Assembly: GCA_044220875.1 (NCBI GenBank)
Contig: JBGAQH010000002.1
Coordinates: forward strand, 863,410-927,409
Length of the DNA stretch: 64,000 nucleotides
Origin: JAEUIT01 sp044220875
Lineage (GTDB): Bacteria > Planctomycetota > Phycisphaerae > Phycisphaerales > SM1A02
Direction of reading: 5' to 3'
This document shows, piece after piece, positions 34,733 to 44,025 of this stretch (within the stretch, counting starts at the first letter, position 1; the number at the start of each line of letters is the position of its first letter). A model generated the notes under the pieces. The model made no database searches. It had not been told where the DNA came from and saw nothing but the letters and a program-made list of their open reading frames with translations. A program made the translations under genes and the position numbers.

Positions 34733-36466
34733 ATGCACGACTCCTCACGCCGGACCGAACGGACCGACCCCGCGACTGCGTTGGGGTGGACGACGCCAAT
34801 CGTCGCCTCCCTCACGCTGGCGATGACGGCAATCGCCGCGGCGGCACCGACGGATCCGCCACCCGCCGCGACCCACCAGCCGGGCACCTCCGCGCCGCCG
34901 ACAGCGGCTTCGCCGACCGCCGCACCCGCAACGGGCGAGCCGGCCTTCAATGCCGTCGATCCCGAGAAGGCCCGCGCCGAGAAGGAGCGGGCGCTGCAGC
35001 GCCGCTTTCTCCCCGACGCCCTGACCGATGCCGAGCTGGACGACCTCGAGTCGCGGCTGGGCTTCAACGATGAGGCGAAGCGCCTCTTCGCCGTCACCCG
35101 CGAACGCTATCGCGAGGCGTCGCGGAACGCCCGCGACCAGAAGGGACGAGAGGTCCTTCGGCTCCTGCCCGCCGCGTTCAAGTACGACGCCCACGAAGCG
35201 GAATTCCAGCCGGTCTACACGCCGGAGCTGCTGAGCGTGCTGCGCATCGGCGAGGCGGTCGGCTCATCGATCGGCGACGCCGAGCGGGCCCTCGAACATG
35301 ACCTCGGCCAGCTCTGCGACGGTCCTCATCGCGCCACGTGGCGGCGCCTTCGCGCGGCCCGTTGCGACGCCCTCTTCGGCGAGCCGACGCGGCTGCCCGG
35401 TGCCCGCGTGAATCTCCTCGAGCTCCTTCCGAAGGCGGGCCTCGCGGAGGGTGAGCTCACCAGCCTCGACCTCATCATCGATCGCTACACCGACGATTAC
35501 GTGAGCGCGGTGAAGGAGCGGCACGACGCACTCCGCGCCAACGAGATGCGCCGCGGCGAGACCTTCGTCGCCCTCGGGCCGGAGTGGCGGGCGGGGCGGA
35601 CCATCGACGAGGCGATTCAGGTCGAGCGCGAAATCGCCCAGTTCGACACCGCGGAGGTCCGCTCGGACATCGCACTGCGTGACCTCAACGCCGCAACGGT
35701 CGAGAAGATCCGAAAGACGCTGCCCCCCCAGCCTGCCCGACGGGTGCTCGTCGCGTGGCAGAGCGTGGTGCATCCCGAGCTCTTCGAGGACGAGCGACTC
35801 CTCCGCGGCGTCATGGAGCAGTTCCTTGCCCTCGAGGGGATCCTGCCCGACGTTCGAAGCGTGGCCATCGATCACCTCGTTGCGGTCGAGGAGCAGCTCT
35901 GGCCGCAGGGCCAGCAGGCGGTCGAACTCGCCGACAACCTGGTCGTCGCCCAACGACTCCCCCCCACCGACGCCGCCCAGGTGCGCATCGCGCTCGACGC
36001 CCAACTGCACAAGATCCTCACGAAGCGGAGGAAGCTCGTGCGCGAGGCGGTCCGCGAGCTCGTCGGGACGGTGCCGGCGGAGCAGGCCGCGTTCGTCGAC
36101 AAGCTCAATGACACGCTCGCGACCTTCGACGCCCAGGATCGGGCGAGCCGATTCCTGATGGATCAGCTCGCGAGCCGCGAGCGCGAACTGCAGACGCTTC
36201 TGGCGATGGGCGAGACTCCGGCGACCGCGGCCCAAGACGTTCCCGCCAACGGGCGGGCCACGCCGACCACGGTGCCCGTCGGCGCTCCCGATGGAGCTGA
36301 CCCGAAGGCAGGCGACGAGGGCGGCGCCGGCGGAACGTCCGAGAGCCAGCAAACCACCCCGCCGCCCCCCGGCGCCGGCGATCGCCATGACCAGAATGTC
36401 CCGAACGACCCGCGCGATCACCGCGATCACCGGGGTACGCGACGCAATGGGCAGCGACGCCCCTAA
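34733..36466 (+). CDS. Exported protein of unknown function, Pro-rich at both ends
   Basis: This 577-residue protein has a signal-like hydrophobic stretch at about residues 18-38, then a Pro/Ala/Thr linker, then a long mostly helical region rich in Glu, Arg and Leu (about 70-490). The C-terminal tail is disordered and rich in Pro, Gly, Asp and Arg. A Shine-Dalgarno-like GGGAG (34719-34723) lies 9 bases before the ATG. No domain is recognised. It may be periplasmic. It is followed on the same strand by an exported cyclophilin. Confidence 0.75.
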   Translation: MHDSSRRTERTDPATALGWTTPIVASLTLAMTAIAAAAPTDPPPAATHQPGTSAPPTAASPTAAPATGEPAFNAVDPEKARAEKERALQRRFLPDALTDAELDDLESRLGFNDEAKRLFAVTRERYREASRNARDQKGREVLRLLPAAFKYDAHEAEFQPVYTPELLSVLRIGEAVGSSIGDAERALEHDLGQLCDGPHRATWRRLRAARCDALFGEPTRLPGARVNLLELLPKAGLAEGELTSLDLIIDRYTDDYVSAVKERHDALRANEMRRGETFVALGPEWRAGRTIDEAIQVEREIAQFDTAEVRSDIALRDLNAATVEKIRKTLPPQPARRVLVAWQSVVHPELFEDERLLRGVMEQFLALEGILPDVRSVAIDHLVAVEEQLWPQGQQAVELADNLVVAQRLPPTDAAQVRIALDAQLHKILTKRRKLVREAVRELVGTVPAEQAAFVDKLNDTLATFDAQDRASRFLMDQLASRERELQTLLAMGETPATAAQDVPANGRATPTTVPVGAPDGADPKAGDEGGAGGTSESQQTTPPPPGAGDRHDQNVPNDPRDHRDHRGTRRNGQRRP

Positions 36467-36595
36467 CCTCGAGCGCCGCGCGTCTCATGTCGTGACTGGT
36501 GGGTCGCATCGACGGAAGCCCATCGACGACCGCTGGGTCGGGGCGACGCTCCGCTGATTCGGGTCCCGTGAACGCTCGATATTCTGATTCCAACC

Positions 36596-37447
36596 ATGTG
36601 CCGCTCGTCTCTCCCCTTCGCCGTCGTCGTCGCACTCGCCACCGCGGTCGTCACCGCCAACGCGCGCCACGCTGACCAGACGCCCGCCGCACCTCCCGCG
36701 GCCGCTCCCGCCGACAAGACTCCGGCCGCGCCGCCGGCCCCACAACCGGCCCCACAACCGGCCCCACAACCGGCCCCACAACCGGCAGAGAAGAAGCGCA
36801 GCGCCAAGAGCCGCGTCAAGGACCTCAAGGAGGTCACCGGCACGATCACCACCGCCGGTCATGAGGTGCGATTCGAGCTGCTCGTGCACAAGGCTCCCAC
36901 GCTCAGCGCCAACTTCGCGTTCCTCGCCAAGCGCGGCTTCTGGGATGGACAGCCGTGGACCGGCTTCACCCGCGTGATTCGCCAGGCCGGCCCCAACTCG
37001 ATCGGCTATCCGCTTCCGCGCGAGTTCGCGCCTGACCTGACCTTTGACGATCCGGCGGGCGGCTGGCTCTGCATGACCAAGATGTCGGACAAGGTGTCGG
37101 ACGCCGCAAACGCCACGCGGTTCTTCATCACCATCAAGAACCAGGAGCGCTGGAACCTCGACTTCCAGATCTTCGGCAAGGTGACGTCGGGCCTCGACAC
37201 GATCATCGGCCTCACCGAGGGAACCCCGATTGACAAGGTCACCATGGACGGTGACGTCGACGCGCTCCTCAAGGTCTTCGAGCCGGAGATCGAGGAGTGG
37301 ACGACTCACCTCAAGGCGTTGAGCGACTCCCACCCGCTGCCCCCTGGCACGCTGCCGGGAACGCCAGACCGCCGCACCGGCGAGGTCCTGCCGAACCGTC
37401 CCCTCGACGGCACGCCGGGCGGCGCGCCGGCCACTCCCACGAAGTGA
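36596..37447 (+). CDS. Exported cyclophilin-type peptidyl-prolyl isomerase
   Basis: This 283-residue protein has a signal peptide (about 1-24) and a Pro/Ala/Gln linker containing four PAPQ repeats (about 47-62). The cyclophilin domain (about 80-230) has 'HKAPTLSANFAFLA', 'GFTRVIRQAGPN', 'ATRFFITIKNQERWNLDFQI' and 'FGKVTSGLD'. Cyclophilins speed folding at proline bonds; this one would act in the periplasm. A TATTCT hexamer (36580-36585) ends 10 bases before the ATG. Confidence 0.88.
   Translation: MCRSSLPFAVVVALATAVVTANARHADQTPAAPPAAAPADKTPAAPPAPQPAPQPAPQPAPQPAEKKRSAKSRVKDLKEVTGTITTAGHEVRFELLVHKAPTLSANFAFLAKRGFWDGQPWTGFTRVIRQAGPNSIGYPLPREFAPDLTFDDPAGGWLCMTKMSDKVSDAANATRFFITIKNQERWNLDFQIFGKVTSGLDTIIGLTEGTPIDKVTMDGDVDALLKVFEPEIEEWTTHLKALSDSHPLPPGTLPGTPDRRTGEVLPNRPLDGTPGGAPATPTK
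36734..36781 (+). repeat. Four tandem 12-base repeats encoding PAPQ
   Basis: The unit CCGGCCCCACAA occurs four times without change at 36734-36781 inside the cyclophilin gene. Unit length is a multiple of three, so copy-number change would lengthen or shorten the linker without a frameshift. Confidence 0.95.
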
Positions 37448-37492
37448 ACGGCCACGGCGGCGCGCCGAATCGCTCGACCTGCGTCAGTGCAT

Positions 37493-38218
37493 CTAGTTCC
37501 AGCTCACGCCCTTGGGCCAGCGCGACCACGCCTGCTCCTGGGCCTTCGCGACCAGGCGATCGAGCCGCGCGAGCTCGTCGCGGATGAGCCGGGCGCGGCG
37601 CTTGGGGTCGGCCTCGGCGAGCAGCTGATATCGCACCTGCTCGTCGTTCACGAGCGTGAATCCGACAAGCTCAAGAAGCGCGTGCGTCGGCACGTCCTTG
37701 CGGCGAATCCACTCGAGGGCCGCTTCGGCTCCGTTCAGCTTGCTCAGGCACGGGCCGCTCAGCAGCGATCGCAGGGCCCGCCGGACTCCCGGCAGCGCGG
37801 GCGGCGGCTCCGGCACCCGCTCGATCGGCTCGAGCAGCGCCATCCGATAGAGCCTCGCCCCGTCCGGCTCAAGCAGCTGTCGGATCCTCGCCCGGCAGAC
37901 GCCCTGCAGCAGCACGTTGTGCCGGCCGCCGTCAACGAGCTGATGACGGACGATCTTCCCGACGCAGACCGCCGAACGCAACGGCGGCGTGCCCTCGTAA
38001 TCCTCCTGCCAGGCGTCGCCGCGGAACGTGGCCATCGCGATCGGCCCGGCGGTGAGGATGTTCCCGAACTGCATGTGGGCGAGCGAATGCTCGATGAGCT
38101 GCCGATAGCGAGGCTCGAAGAGATGGAGCGCCTGCACCGCGTGCGGCAGGAGGATCGATCGCGCCAGCGGGAACAGCGGAATCGGCTTGCCGAAGTCGAG
38201 GGAGATCGTCTCGGCCAT
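37493..38218 (-). CDS. Stand-alone Lon N-terminal (substrate-binding) domain protein
   Basis: This 241-residue protein begins 'IPLFPLARSILLPHAVQALH' and continues 'LFEPRYRQLI', the hallmark of the Lon N-terminal domain, with no ATPase or protease domain. Such proteins are widespread and presumed to bind proteins; the exact job is unknown. Its C-terminal 80 residues are helical. On its minus strand, TACCAT (38228-38233) ends 9 bases before the ATG. It is divergent from the polysaccharide deacetylase gene. Confidence 0.88.
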   Translation of the reverse strand: MAETISLDFGKPIPLFPLARSILLPHAVQALHLFEPRYRQLIEHSLAHMQFGNILTAGPIAMATFRGDAWQEDYEGTPPLRSAVCVGKIVRHQLVDGGRHNVLLQGVCRARIRQLLEPDGARLYRMALLEPIERVPEPPPALPGVRRALRSLLSGPCLSKLNGAEAALEWIRRKDVPTHALLELVGFTLVNDEQVRYQLLAEADPKRRARLIRDELARLDRLVAKAQEQAWSRWPKGVSWN

Positions 38219-38277
38219 GATCGCGGCATGGTAGAGCCTGACGGCGGAGGCGTCACTGCTACGCTACGCCCCGAGCG

Positions 38278-39129
38278 ATGTCCGAGCTCCCCTACGCAAC
38301 TCAGTGGCGACAGGCGGCACAGCTCCCGGTGGGACTTCCGCAGGTGGCGAAGCGGCTGGCCCGCAACGCGGTGATTTCCATTCGCGCCGTCGCCCGGCGC
38401 GGCGTCGAGGAGCGATTCCTCCGCTGTCTCTTCTGCCACTACGTCTTCGACGACCAGATCGCGTCGTTCGAGCGGGTGCTGGTTGCGCTCGGGCGGCTCG
38501 GCACGTTCGTCTCGACCGACGACTGCGTCGCGATGCTCAACGGCGAACGGCCCATCGACGGCCGCTACCTCCATCTCTCGCTCGACGACGGGTTCCGCAA
38601 CAACCTCACCAACGCCGCGCCGCTGCTTCGGGCCCACGGCATTCCGGCGATCTTCTTCGTTCCCTCGTCGGTGATCGGCGCGAGTCGCGCCGAGACGCAG
38701 GCCTACTGCGCCCGCATCCAGTATCCGGCGACGATCGAGATGATGGGCTGGGACGACCTCGGTGCGCTCCGAAGCCAGGGCTTCGAGATCGGCTCGCACA
38801 CCCGCACCCACGCCCGCTTCTCCGACGTCTCCGCCGATCCGAAACGCCTCGAGGACGAGATCGCCGGCTCGAAGGCCGAGCTCGAACGACGGCTCGGCAC
38901 CGAATGCTGCTACATCTCCTGGCCCTTCGGCAAGCGCACCGACGCGGACGGCCCGTCGCTGGCGATGGCCCGCAGCGCCGGATACCGCGCCTGCTTCGGC
39001 GCCTACCGCGGCAGCATCCGACCGGGCGTGACCGACCGCTTCAGCATTCCGCGCCACCACTTCGAGGCGGAGTGGCCGCTCGGCCACGTCGAGTACTTCG
39101 CCCGCGGCAACATGGAGTCGGTCTCGTGA
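38278..39129 (+). CDS. Polysaccharide deacetylase (NodB-like)
   Basis: This 283-residue protein carries the NodB-fold motif 'LHLSLDDGFRNN' (first metal/catalytic Asp pair) and 'EIGSHTRTHARF' with the metal-binding SHxxTH. Later 'YISWPFGKRT' and 'AGYRACF' match the deacetylase core. It removes acetyl groups from N-acetylated sugars. It is followed at 10 bases by a formyltransferase-like gene, so the pair may swap N-acetyl for N-formyl on a sugar. No signal peptide is seen, so it probably acts on cytoplasmic precursors. Confidence 0.88.
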   Translation: MSELPYATQWRQAAQLPVGLPQVAKRLARNAVISIRAVARRGVEERFLRCLFCHYVFDDQIASFERVLVALGRLGTFVSTDDCVAMLNGERPIDGRYLHLSLDDGFRNNLTNAAPLLRAHGIPAIFFVPSSVIGASRAETQAYCARIQYPATIEMMGWDDLGALRSQGFEIGSHTRTHARFSDVSADPKRLEDEIAGSKAELERRLGTECCYISWPFGKRTDADGPSLAMARSAGYRACFGAYRGSIRPGVTDRFSIPRHHFEAEWPLGHVEYFARGNMESVS

Positions 39130-39139
39130 GGAGCTGCCC

Positions 39140-39913
39140 TTGCGGATCGTGATCCTCACCTGCATGGAGCGCGAGATCGCCTCGCGCTGCCTGCCGGCGC
39201 TCTGCGCGAATCCCGCCCTCACCGTGACCGGCGTGATCCTCGCCCACGGCGGTTCGCCCGGCCGGTCGCGGGCGCTCCGCCGGAAGCTCGCCAAGATCTG
39301 GCGCATCGGCCCGCTCGGGGCGATCAACGGCGTGCGCATGCGGGCGTGGTATCACGACCATGACGCCGAAGCGCTCGCCCCGCTCTGCCGGCGCCTCGGC
39401 GTGCCGCTGACGGAGACGGAGTTCCTCAACTGCGACCGGACGCGCGAGCTCTTCCGCGCGGCCAACGCCGACCTGGGACTCTCGCTCGGCAACGGCTACA
39501 TCGCCCCGAGCGTCTTTTCGATCCCCCGCTTCGGGATGATCAACATCCACACCGAGATCCTGCCGGATTTTCAGGGCGCCCAGAGCATCATCTGGCCCAT
39601 CCACGAGGGACGCCGCGAGACGGGCTTCACGATCCACCAGGTCGCGAAGCGGATCGACGCCGGCGACATCCTCTATCAGGAGCGCTATCCGATCGAGTTT
39701 CAGCCGACGCTGCAGGCGACGGTCGAGCGAATGATGGCCGTCGCCCGAGCCCGCGTGCCGCTGGCCTTCTCGCACGTCTGCGAGCACTACGAGGAGCTGC
39801 GGGCGAAGGCCACGCCGCAGCACGGCGGCTCCAGCTTCACGACGCCAACCTATTGGCAATTCCGCCGAATGCTCCGAAACCACGATCGCATGCTGCGGGA
39901 AGCGCGCGCCTAG
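39140..39913 (+). CDS. Formyltransferase-family protein
   Basis: The start is the TTG at 39140, preceded by a GAGGAG sequence (39127-39132); the product has 257 residues. The formyl-transferase core is visible as 'INIHTEILPDFQGAQS' followed by 'TGFTIHQVAKRIDAGDILYQ', retaining the Asn-His and Asp of the family. It presumably uses formyl-tetrahydrofolate to formylate an amino group. Met-tRNA and GAR formyltransferases are unlikely, because the flanking sequence differs and the gene is paired with a polysaccharide deacetylase. Confidence 0.82.
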   Translation: MRIVILTCMEREIASRCLPALCANPALTVTGVILAHGGSPGRSRALRRKLAKIWRIGPLGAINGVRMRAWYHDHDAEALAPLCRRLGVPLTETEFLNCDRTRELFRAANADLGLSLGNGYIAPSVFSIPRFGMINIHTEILPDFQGAQSIIWPIHEGRRETGFTIHQVAKRIDAGDILYQERYPIEFQPTLQATVERMMAVARARVPLAFSHVCEHYEELRAKATPQHGGSSFTTPTYWQFRRMLRNHDRMLREARA

Positions 39914-39921
39914 CCTCCGCC

Positions 39922-40722
39922 ATGCTCTTCCGCTGGCTCCGTCGCCGCCGCATCCGTCGCACGCCGTTTCCACCGGCGTGGCGAATCCTCCTTCACCGGA
40001 ACATGCGCTTCTGGCCGGGACTCACCGCCGACGAGCAGGCCGCGATCGAGGACGAGATCCGCTTCTTCATCGCCGAGCGCCATTGGGAAGGCTGCGGCGG
40101 GCTTGAGCTGACCGAGGAGATGCAGGTCATCATCGCGGCCCAGGCGTGTCGGCTGCTCCTGGGCAGGCCCGGCGAGCGCTTCGCGAACGTGACAGCGATC
40201 CTCGTCTACCCGAGCGGCTATTTCGCGGGTCCCGCCCAGCCCGGCCTCATGACCGGCGCGCCGCCGCGCGTGGTCGAGGGCGGCGGCACCCCCGTGCTCG
40301 GCCAGGCGTACGACCGAGGCCCCGTGATTCTCTCGTGGCGCCACACGCTCGACGGGGCGCTGCGCGACGAGGACGGCGAGAACCTCGTCCTGCACGAGTT
40401 CGCCCACAAGCTCGACATGGCCAACGGCCTCGTCGACGGCACGCCGGCGATGGACTCGCCCGCCCAGGCGCGGGCCTGGCACGAGGCGATGACCAACGCC
40501 CGCGACCGGCTCGTCAACGACCTCCGCATCGGGCTCGGCGCGCCGCTGCGCCCGTACGCGCTCACCAATCCGGCGGAGTTCTTCGCGGTGGCGACCGAGG
40601 TCTTCTTCGAGCGCCCCCAGGCGATGCGCGAGTGGGACCCCGACCTCTACGCCGCGCTTGCCGGGTGGTACGGACAGGACCCCGCCTCCCGCGAGGCGGC
40701 GCTGGCCGACGACCCCGACTGA
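39922..40722 (+). CDS. mtfA: MtfA-family zinc peptidase
   Basis: The start chosen is the ATG at 39922, 9 bases after the formyltransferase stop, giving 266 residues. The family opening 'LLHRNMRFWPGLTADEQAAI' and the zinc motif 'HEFAHKLDM' (HEFAH at about 158-162) are clear, with a downstream 'NPAEFFAVATEVFFE' as the third ligand region. In E. coli MtfA binds the Mlc repressor and has aminopeptidase activity; whether a Mlc-like partner exists here is unknown. It ends 7 bases from the convergent HDOD gene. Confidence 0.9.
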   Translation: MLFRWLRRRRIRRTPFPPAWRILLHRNMRFWPGLTADEQAAIEDEIRFFIAERHWEGCGGLELTEEMQVIIAAQACRLLLGRPGERFANVTAILVYPSGYFAGPAQPGLMTGAPPRVVEGGGTPVLGQAYDRGPVILSWRHTLDGALRDEDGENLVLHEFAHKLDMANGLVDGTPAMDSPAQARAWHEAMTNARDRLVNDLRIGLGAPLRPYALTNPAEFFAVATEVFFERPQAMREWDPDLYAALAGWYGQDPASREAALADDPD

Positions 40723-40729
40723 CGAAGCG

Positions 40730-41683
40730 TTAGCTGTTCGCGAACGTCGCCTCGGCGGCGTCGAGCGCGGCCGGAAGCGCGGCCTGGACGGCGGCGAGCT
40801 GGTCGCGGCCCATGCCGATCGCGGCCAACGCCTCGTCGCCGATCTCGGTCGAGTTGAGGTCGAGCCGGAATCCGCGCTTGGCCGAGGCCGAGAGGCGATC
40901 GGCGATGTAGACCATCCACGGAAGCGTGCGGTTCTCGTAGGGAAGCTGCTTCGGGTCGTGGTGATGGCCGCAGACGAAGACGAAGGACTTCGGGAACTTC
41001 CACGTCTCGCAGAGCGTGGCGCCGAAGAGGCAGTGGTCGCAGCCGAAGATCGAGCGCTCGACGGCGACGAAGTCCGAGGTGCAGTTGCCGTCCTTGTCGA
41101 CCTCGAGCTTGTTGAAGACCGCCGCGAGCTTCTCGCGGTCGCTCTGCAGCTCGACCATGATGCCGATGTCGTGGATGAGGCCGGCGAGGAAGGCCTCGTC
41201 GGCGAAGTTCACCTTGAGCGTCGTCGCGATGAGTCGGCACGCCGCCGCGGTGGCGACGGAGTGCGACCAGAGGTCCTTCGCGTCGAAGCGGTTGCACAGC
41301 GAGCCGCCCTTGAAGAGCTTGGCGAGGCTGGCGGCGATGGCGAGGTTCTTGACGGCGTTGAGGCCCAGGAGCGAGATGGCCCGATCGATCGAGCCGATCT
41401 GCCGGGGAAGGCCGTAGAAGGCGCTGTTGACGACCTTGAGGATGCGGCTGCAGAGCGCGGGATCGTTCGAGATGACCTTGTTCAGGTCATGCGACGTGCT
41501 CTTCGGGTTCTCGACGAGCTCGATGATGCTCAGCGTGATCTCGGGGAGCGTCGCGATGTGGCTGATGCCCTTGACCGCGTTCGCCGCGATGATCGCGGGC
41601 TCCAGACCGGTCGCCGCCACAGCCACGGCAGCGGTGGCTGCCGGCATGGTTCCGGGCGTTCCCTGAGTCGACTGTGGCTGCAT
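40730..41683 (-). CDS. HDOD-domain signalling protein
   Basis: The start chosen is the ATG at 41683 ('MQPQSTQG'), giving 317 residues. The HDOD core runs from 'ISHIATLPEITLSIIELVE' to 'HDIGIMVELQ', with 'VNSAFYGLPRQIGSIDRAIS' in between. HDOD proteins resemble HD phosphohydrolases and usually act in two-component or motility signalling rather than as enzymes. The N-terminal 35 residues are Ala/Thr-rich. It lies 141 bases downstream of the nonulosonic-acid operon on the same strand. Confidence 0.88.
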   Translation of the reverse strand: MQPQSTQGTPGTMPAATAAVAVAATGLEPAIIAANAVKGISHIATLPEITLSIIELVENPKSTSHDLNKVISNDPALCSRILKVVNSAFYGLPRQIGSIDRAISLLGLNAVKNLAIAASLAKLFKGGSLCNRFDAKDLWSHSVATAAACRLIATTLKVNFADEAFLAGLIHDIGIMVELQSDREKLAAVFNKLEVDKDGNCTSDFVAVERSIFGCDHCLFGATLCETWKFPKSFVFVCGHHHDPKQLPYENRTLPWMVYIADRLSASAKRGFRLDLNSTEIGDEALAAIGMGRDQLAAVQAALPAALDAAEATFANS

Positions 41684-41824
41684 ATGGCGATCCCTCTCCT
41701 GGGTTCCCGGAGGCTCCCATGCGCCGAGAATGGGCGCAACGTCCGGATCATCGACGCGGGACGCGCTCCACTTGAGGCGTTCGGCCAACCCCACTGGCGA
41801 TCCCCGGACCGATCCTCGCCCGTT

Positions 41825-42937
41825 TCAGTAGCTGTTTCGCTTTGTGAGGGTCAGGCGAGCGAAACCCGGCGAGGCCAGCGCCGCGGCGACGCGCGGGCCC
41901 GACTGCCCGTCGCCGAAGGGATGGCCGGCAAGCGGCAGCGGAGAGGAGAGTGCCCGGTCGATCCCCTCGAGGATGGACTCCGGCGTCCAGCGCGGCACGT
42001 CGATCACGTTCCGCGCCCGCTCCCGTCCCGACTGGCGCGGGCCGATGTTGACGGTCCACAGCCGCAGCGCCGCCGCCTCGAGGAGGCCCGCGCTCGAGTT
42101 GCCGACCAGGACACGGGCTCGCCGGAGGAGCCCGATCCACTCCTGCCGCGGCAAGTGCGCGACGCACGGAAGTCCGCTTGCCTGAATCGCCTCGCAGATT
42201 CCCTCGCGCCCCGGGTCGAAGTTCGGCTCGAGGCAGAGGACGCGGCCGCGGGCGCGACAGGCATCGAGCAGCATCGCGGCGCAGCGCGCCTCCTCCTCGT
42301 TGGGCCGTCCGGTCGGATGGAGGAGGACGACGATCTCCGGCTCGCCCAAGGCCCGATGGCGGGCGTCGTCGAGGGGCGGCATCGCGTCGAGGCCATCGAG
42401 CGCGGGCGACCCCGCGACCACGATGCGTCCCTCCTCCTCGCCCATGCGCCACAGCCGCTCGGCGCTGCCGGCGCTGGCGCAGAGGTGCAGGTGGGCGAGC
42501 TTGCTCGTCGCGTGGCGCATGCTCTCGTCGGCCACGCCCTCGGCCCGGTCCCCGCCGTGGATGTGGGCGACGCGCACGCCGGCGATCGCCGCGGCGCTGG
42601 CCGCCGCGAACGCCTCGATCCGGTCACCCAACACCATGACCACGTCGGGGCGCAGCGCGTCGATCACGTTGGTCATGCCCTCGACGCCGCGGGCGAACGC
42701 GTGGGCGTCGGCGAAGCGGCCGGACTCCCCGTCGCGCTGCATCGCGACCTCGGCGACGATCGGATACATCGCCGCGACCTCGTCGCGGGTCCGGGCCGGC
42801 GCGAGCAGGTGCGATCCCGAGACGGCCACGAGCAGCTCGAGCTCGGGCTTGGCCTCGATCGCCTGAAACACGGGCACAAGAAGGCCGAATTCCGCGCGCG
42901 TCCCCGTCACGCCGAGAATGCGCCGGGGAAGCGTCAC
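41825..42937 (-). CDS. neuC: Hydrolysing UDP-N-acetylglucosamine 2-epimerase (NeuC/LegG-like)
   Basis: This 370-residue protein begins 'ILGVTGTRAEFGLLVPV' and contains 'VMVLGDRIEAFAAA', 'VAHIHGGDRAEG' and 'VLVGNSSAGLLEAA', all hallmarks of the NeuC branch of UDP-sugar 2-epimerases. It would release N-acetylmannosamine, or a diacetylated relative, for nonulosonic-acid synthesis. Its ATG overlaps the neuB stop (ATGA). Without the rest of the pathway, sialic versus legionaminic acid cannot be decided. Confidence 0.88.
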   Translation of the reverse strand: MTLPRRILGVTGTRAEFGLLVPVFQAIEAKPELELLVAVSGSHLLAPARTRDEVAAMYPIVAEVAMQRDGESGRFADAHAFARGVEGMTNVIDALRPDVVMVLGDRIEAFAAASAAAIAGVRVAHIHGGDRAEGVADESMRHATSKLAHLHLCASAGSAERLWRMGEEEGRIVVAGSPALDGLDAMPPLDDARHRALGEPEIVVLLHPTGRPNEEEARCAAMLLDACRARGRVLCLEPNFDPGREGICEAIQASGLPCVAHLPRQEWIGLLRRARVLVGNSSAGLLEAAALRLWTVNIGPRQSGRERARNVIDVPRWTPESILEGIDRALSSPLPLAGHPFGDGQSGPRVAAALASPGFARLTLTKRNSY

Positions 42938-44025
42938 GCCACGTCCTCGTCCCGCAGGACGTGGTCCGCCGAGACGTTGCGCTTCAGGGTCCGCCCGACG
43001 ATCGACTCGAGCCGGAAGGGCGCGATGCCGGTGCCGGGGCGCTTCACCACGAGATCCTCGGCGCTGATGCGGTCGCCGGCCCTCAGCGCTCGGCTTGCCA
43101 CGAGCGACTGTCGGCTCACCGCCCGCACGTCGGCCTCGGCGGGCAGGACCCGCTTGCCCTCGCCGAGCATGCGGTGGGCGCGACGGACGAGGCGCACGTA
43201 TTCGATGAACTGCTTCGGGTCGAGACTCGCCGAGTGATCCGGCCCCGGAGCGTGGCGGTCGTAGGTGAGGTGCTTCTCGAGGATCGAGGCGCCGGCCGCG
43301 ACGGCCAGGGCTCCCGAGTCGACCGCGGTGGTGTGGTCGCTGTAGCCGACGACTGACCGCGTCCAGCGGGCCAGCTCGGCGACGCCCGCGAGGGACGCAT
43401 CGTCCTCGCCGGTCGGATAGGCGCTCACGCAGTGGAGATAGGCGGCGCTGGCGGCGCCGACCCAGCCGCGGGCCCGTCGGATCTCGTCCGCGTCGGCCGC
43501 GCCGGTCGAGAGGATGATCGGGCGGCCGGTGCGCAGCAGGGCGTCGATGAGCGGTCGGTTGATGATGTCCGGCGAGGCGACCTTGTATGCGGCGACGTCG
43601 AGGCTCTCCGCCTCCTTCACCAGCGAGTCGCTGAAGACGGTGACGATCGGCTGCAGCCCGAGGTCGCGGGCGTCGCGGACGAGCATCGACATCAGCTCGA
43701 CGGGCAGCTCGAACTCCCGCAGCATCTCGCGCGGATCGGTCGCGCCGGCCTCGGCCTGGTAGCGGGCAAGCCGGCTGTCGTCGCTCATGAGCCGATCGGC
43801 CTCGAAGAACTGCAGCTTGACCGCATCGGCACCCGCGGCATGGGCGGCCTGCACGAGATCCTGGCCCCGCACGATGTTGCCGTCGTGGTTGACGCCGATT
43901 TCAGCGATCACGTAGGGATCGAGACCCGGCCCGATCACCCGGTTCTCGATGCAGAACCGCCCGGTCGACTCCAGCGTCTCCGTGCGTCCCGAGGCATCGC
44001 TTCTCGCTGCATCACGATTGTTCAC
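42934..44025 (-). CDS. neuB: Nonulosonic (sialic-type) acid synthase
   Basis: The start chosen is the GTG at 44025, overlapping the neuA stop (GTGA), giving 363 residues. The NeuB core includes 'YVIAEIGVNHDGN' (about 38-50), 'AVKLQFFEAD', 'VAAYKVASPD' and 'ILSTGAA'. The C-terminal antifreeze-like SAF domain ('VASRALRAGDRISAEDLVVK') is present. It condenses phosphoenolpyruvate with an N-acylated mannosamine-type sugar. It lies between neuA and neuC in a coupled operon. Confidence 0.93.
   Translation of the reverse strand: MNNRDAARSDASGRTETLESTGRFCIENRVIGPGLDPYVIAEIGVNHDGNIVRGQDLVQAAHAAGADAVKLQFFEADRLMSDDSRLARYQAEAGATDPREMLREFELPVELMSMLVRDARDLGLQPIVTVFSDSLVKEAESLDVAAYKVASPDIINRPLIDALLRTGRPIILSTGAADADEIRRARGWVGAASAAYLHCVSAYPTGEDDASLAGVAELARWTRSVVGYSDHTTAVDSGALAVAAGASILEKHLTYDRHAPGPDHSASLDPKQFIEYVRLVRRAHRMLGEGKRVLPAEADVRAVSRQSLVASRALRAGDRISAEDLVVKRPGTGIAPFRLESIVGRTLKRNVSADHVLRDEDVA

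Noticed and set aside
36734..36781. CRISPR-like array
   Set aside because: The units are 12 bases with no spacers and lie in a coding frame. No CRISPR array or cas gene was seen anywhere in the window.
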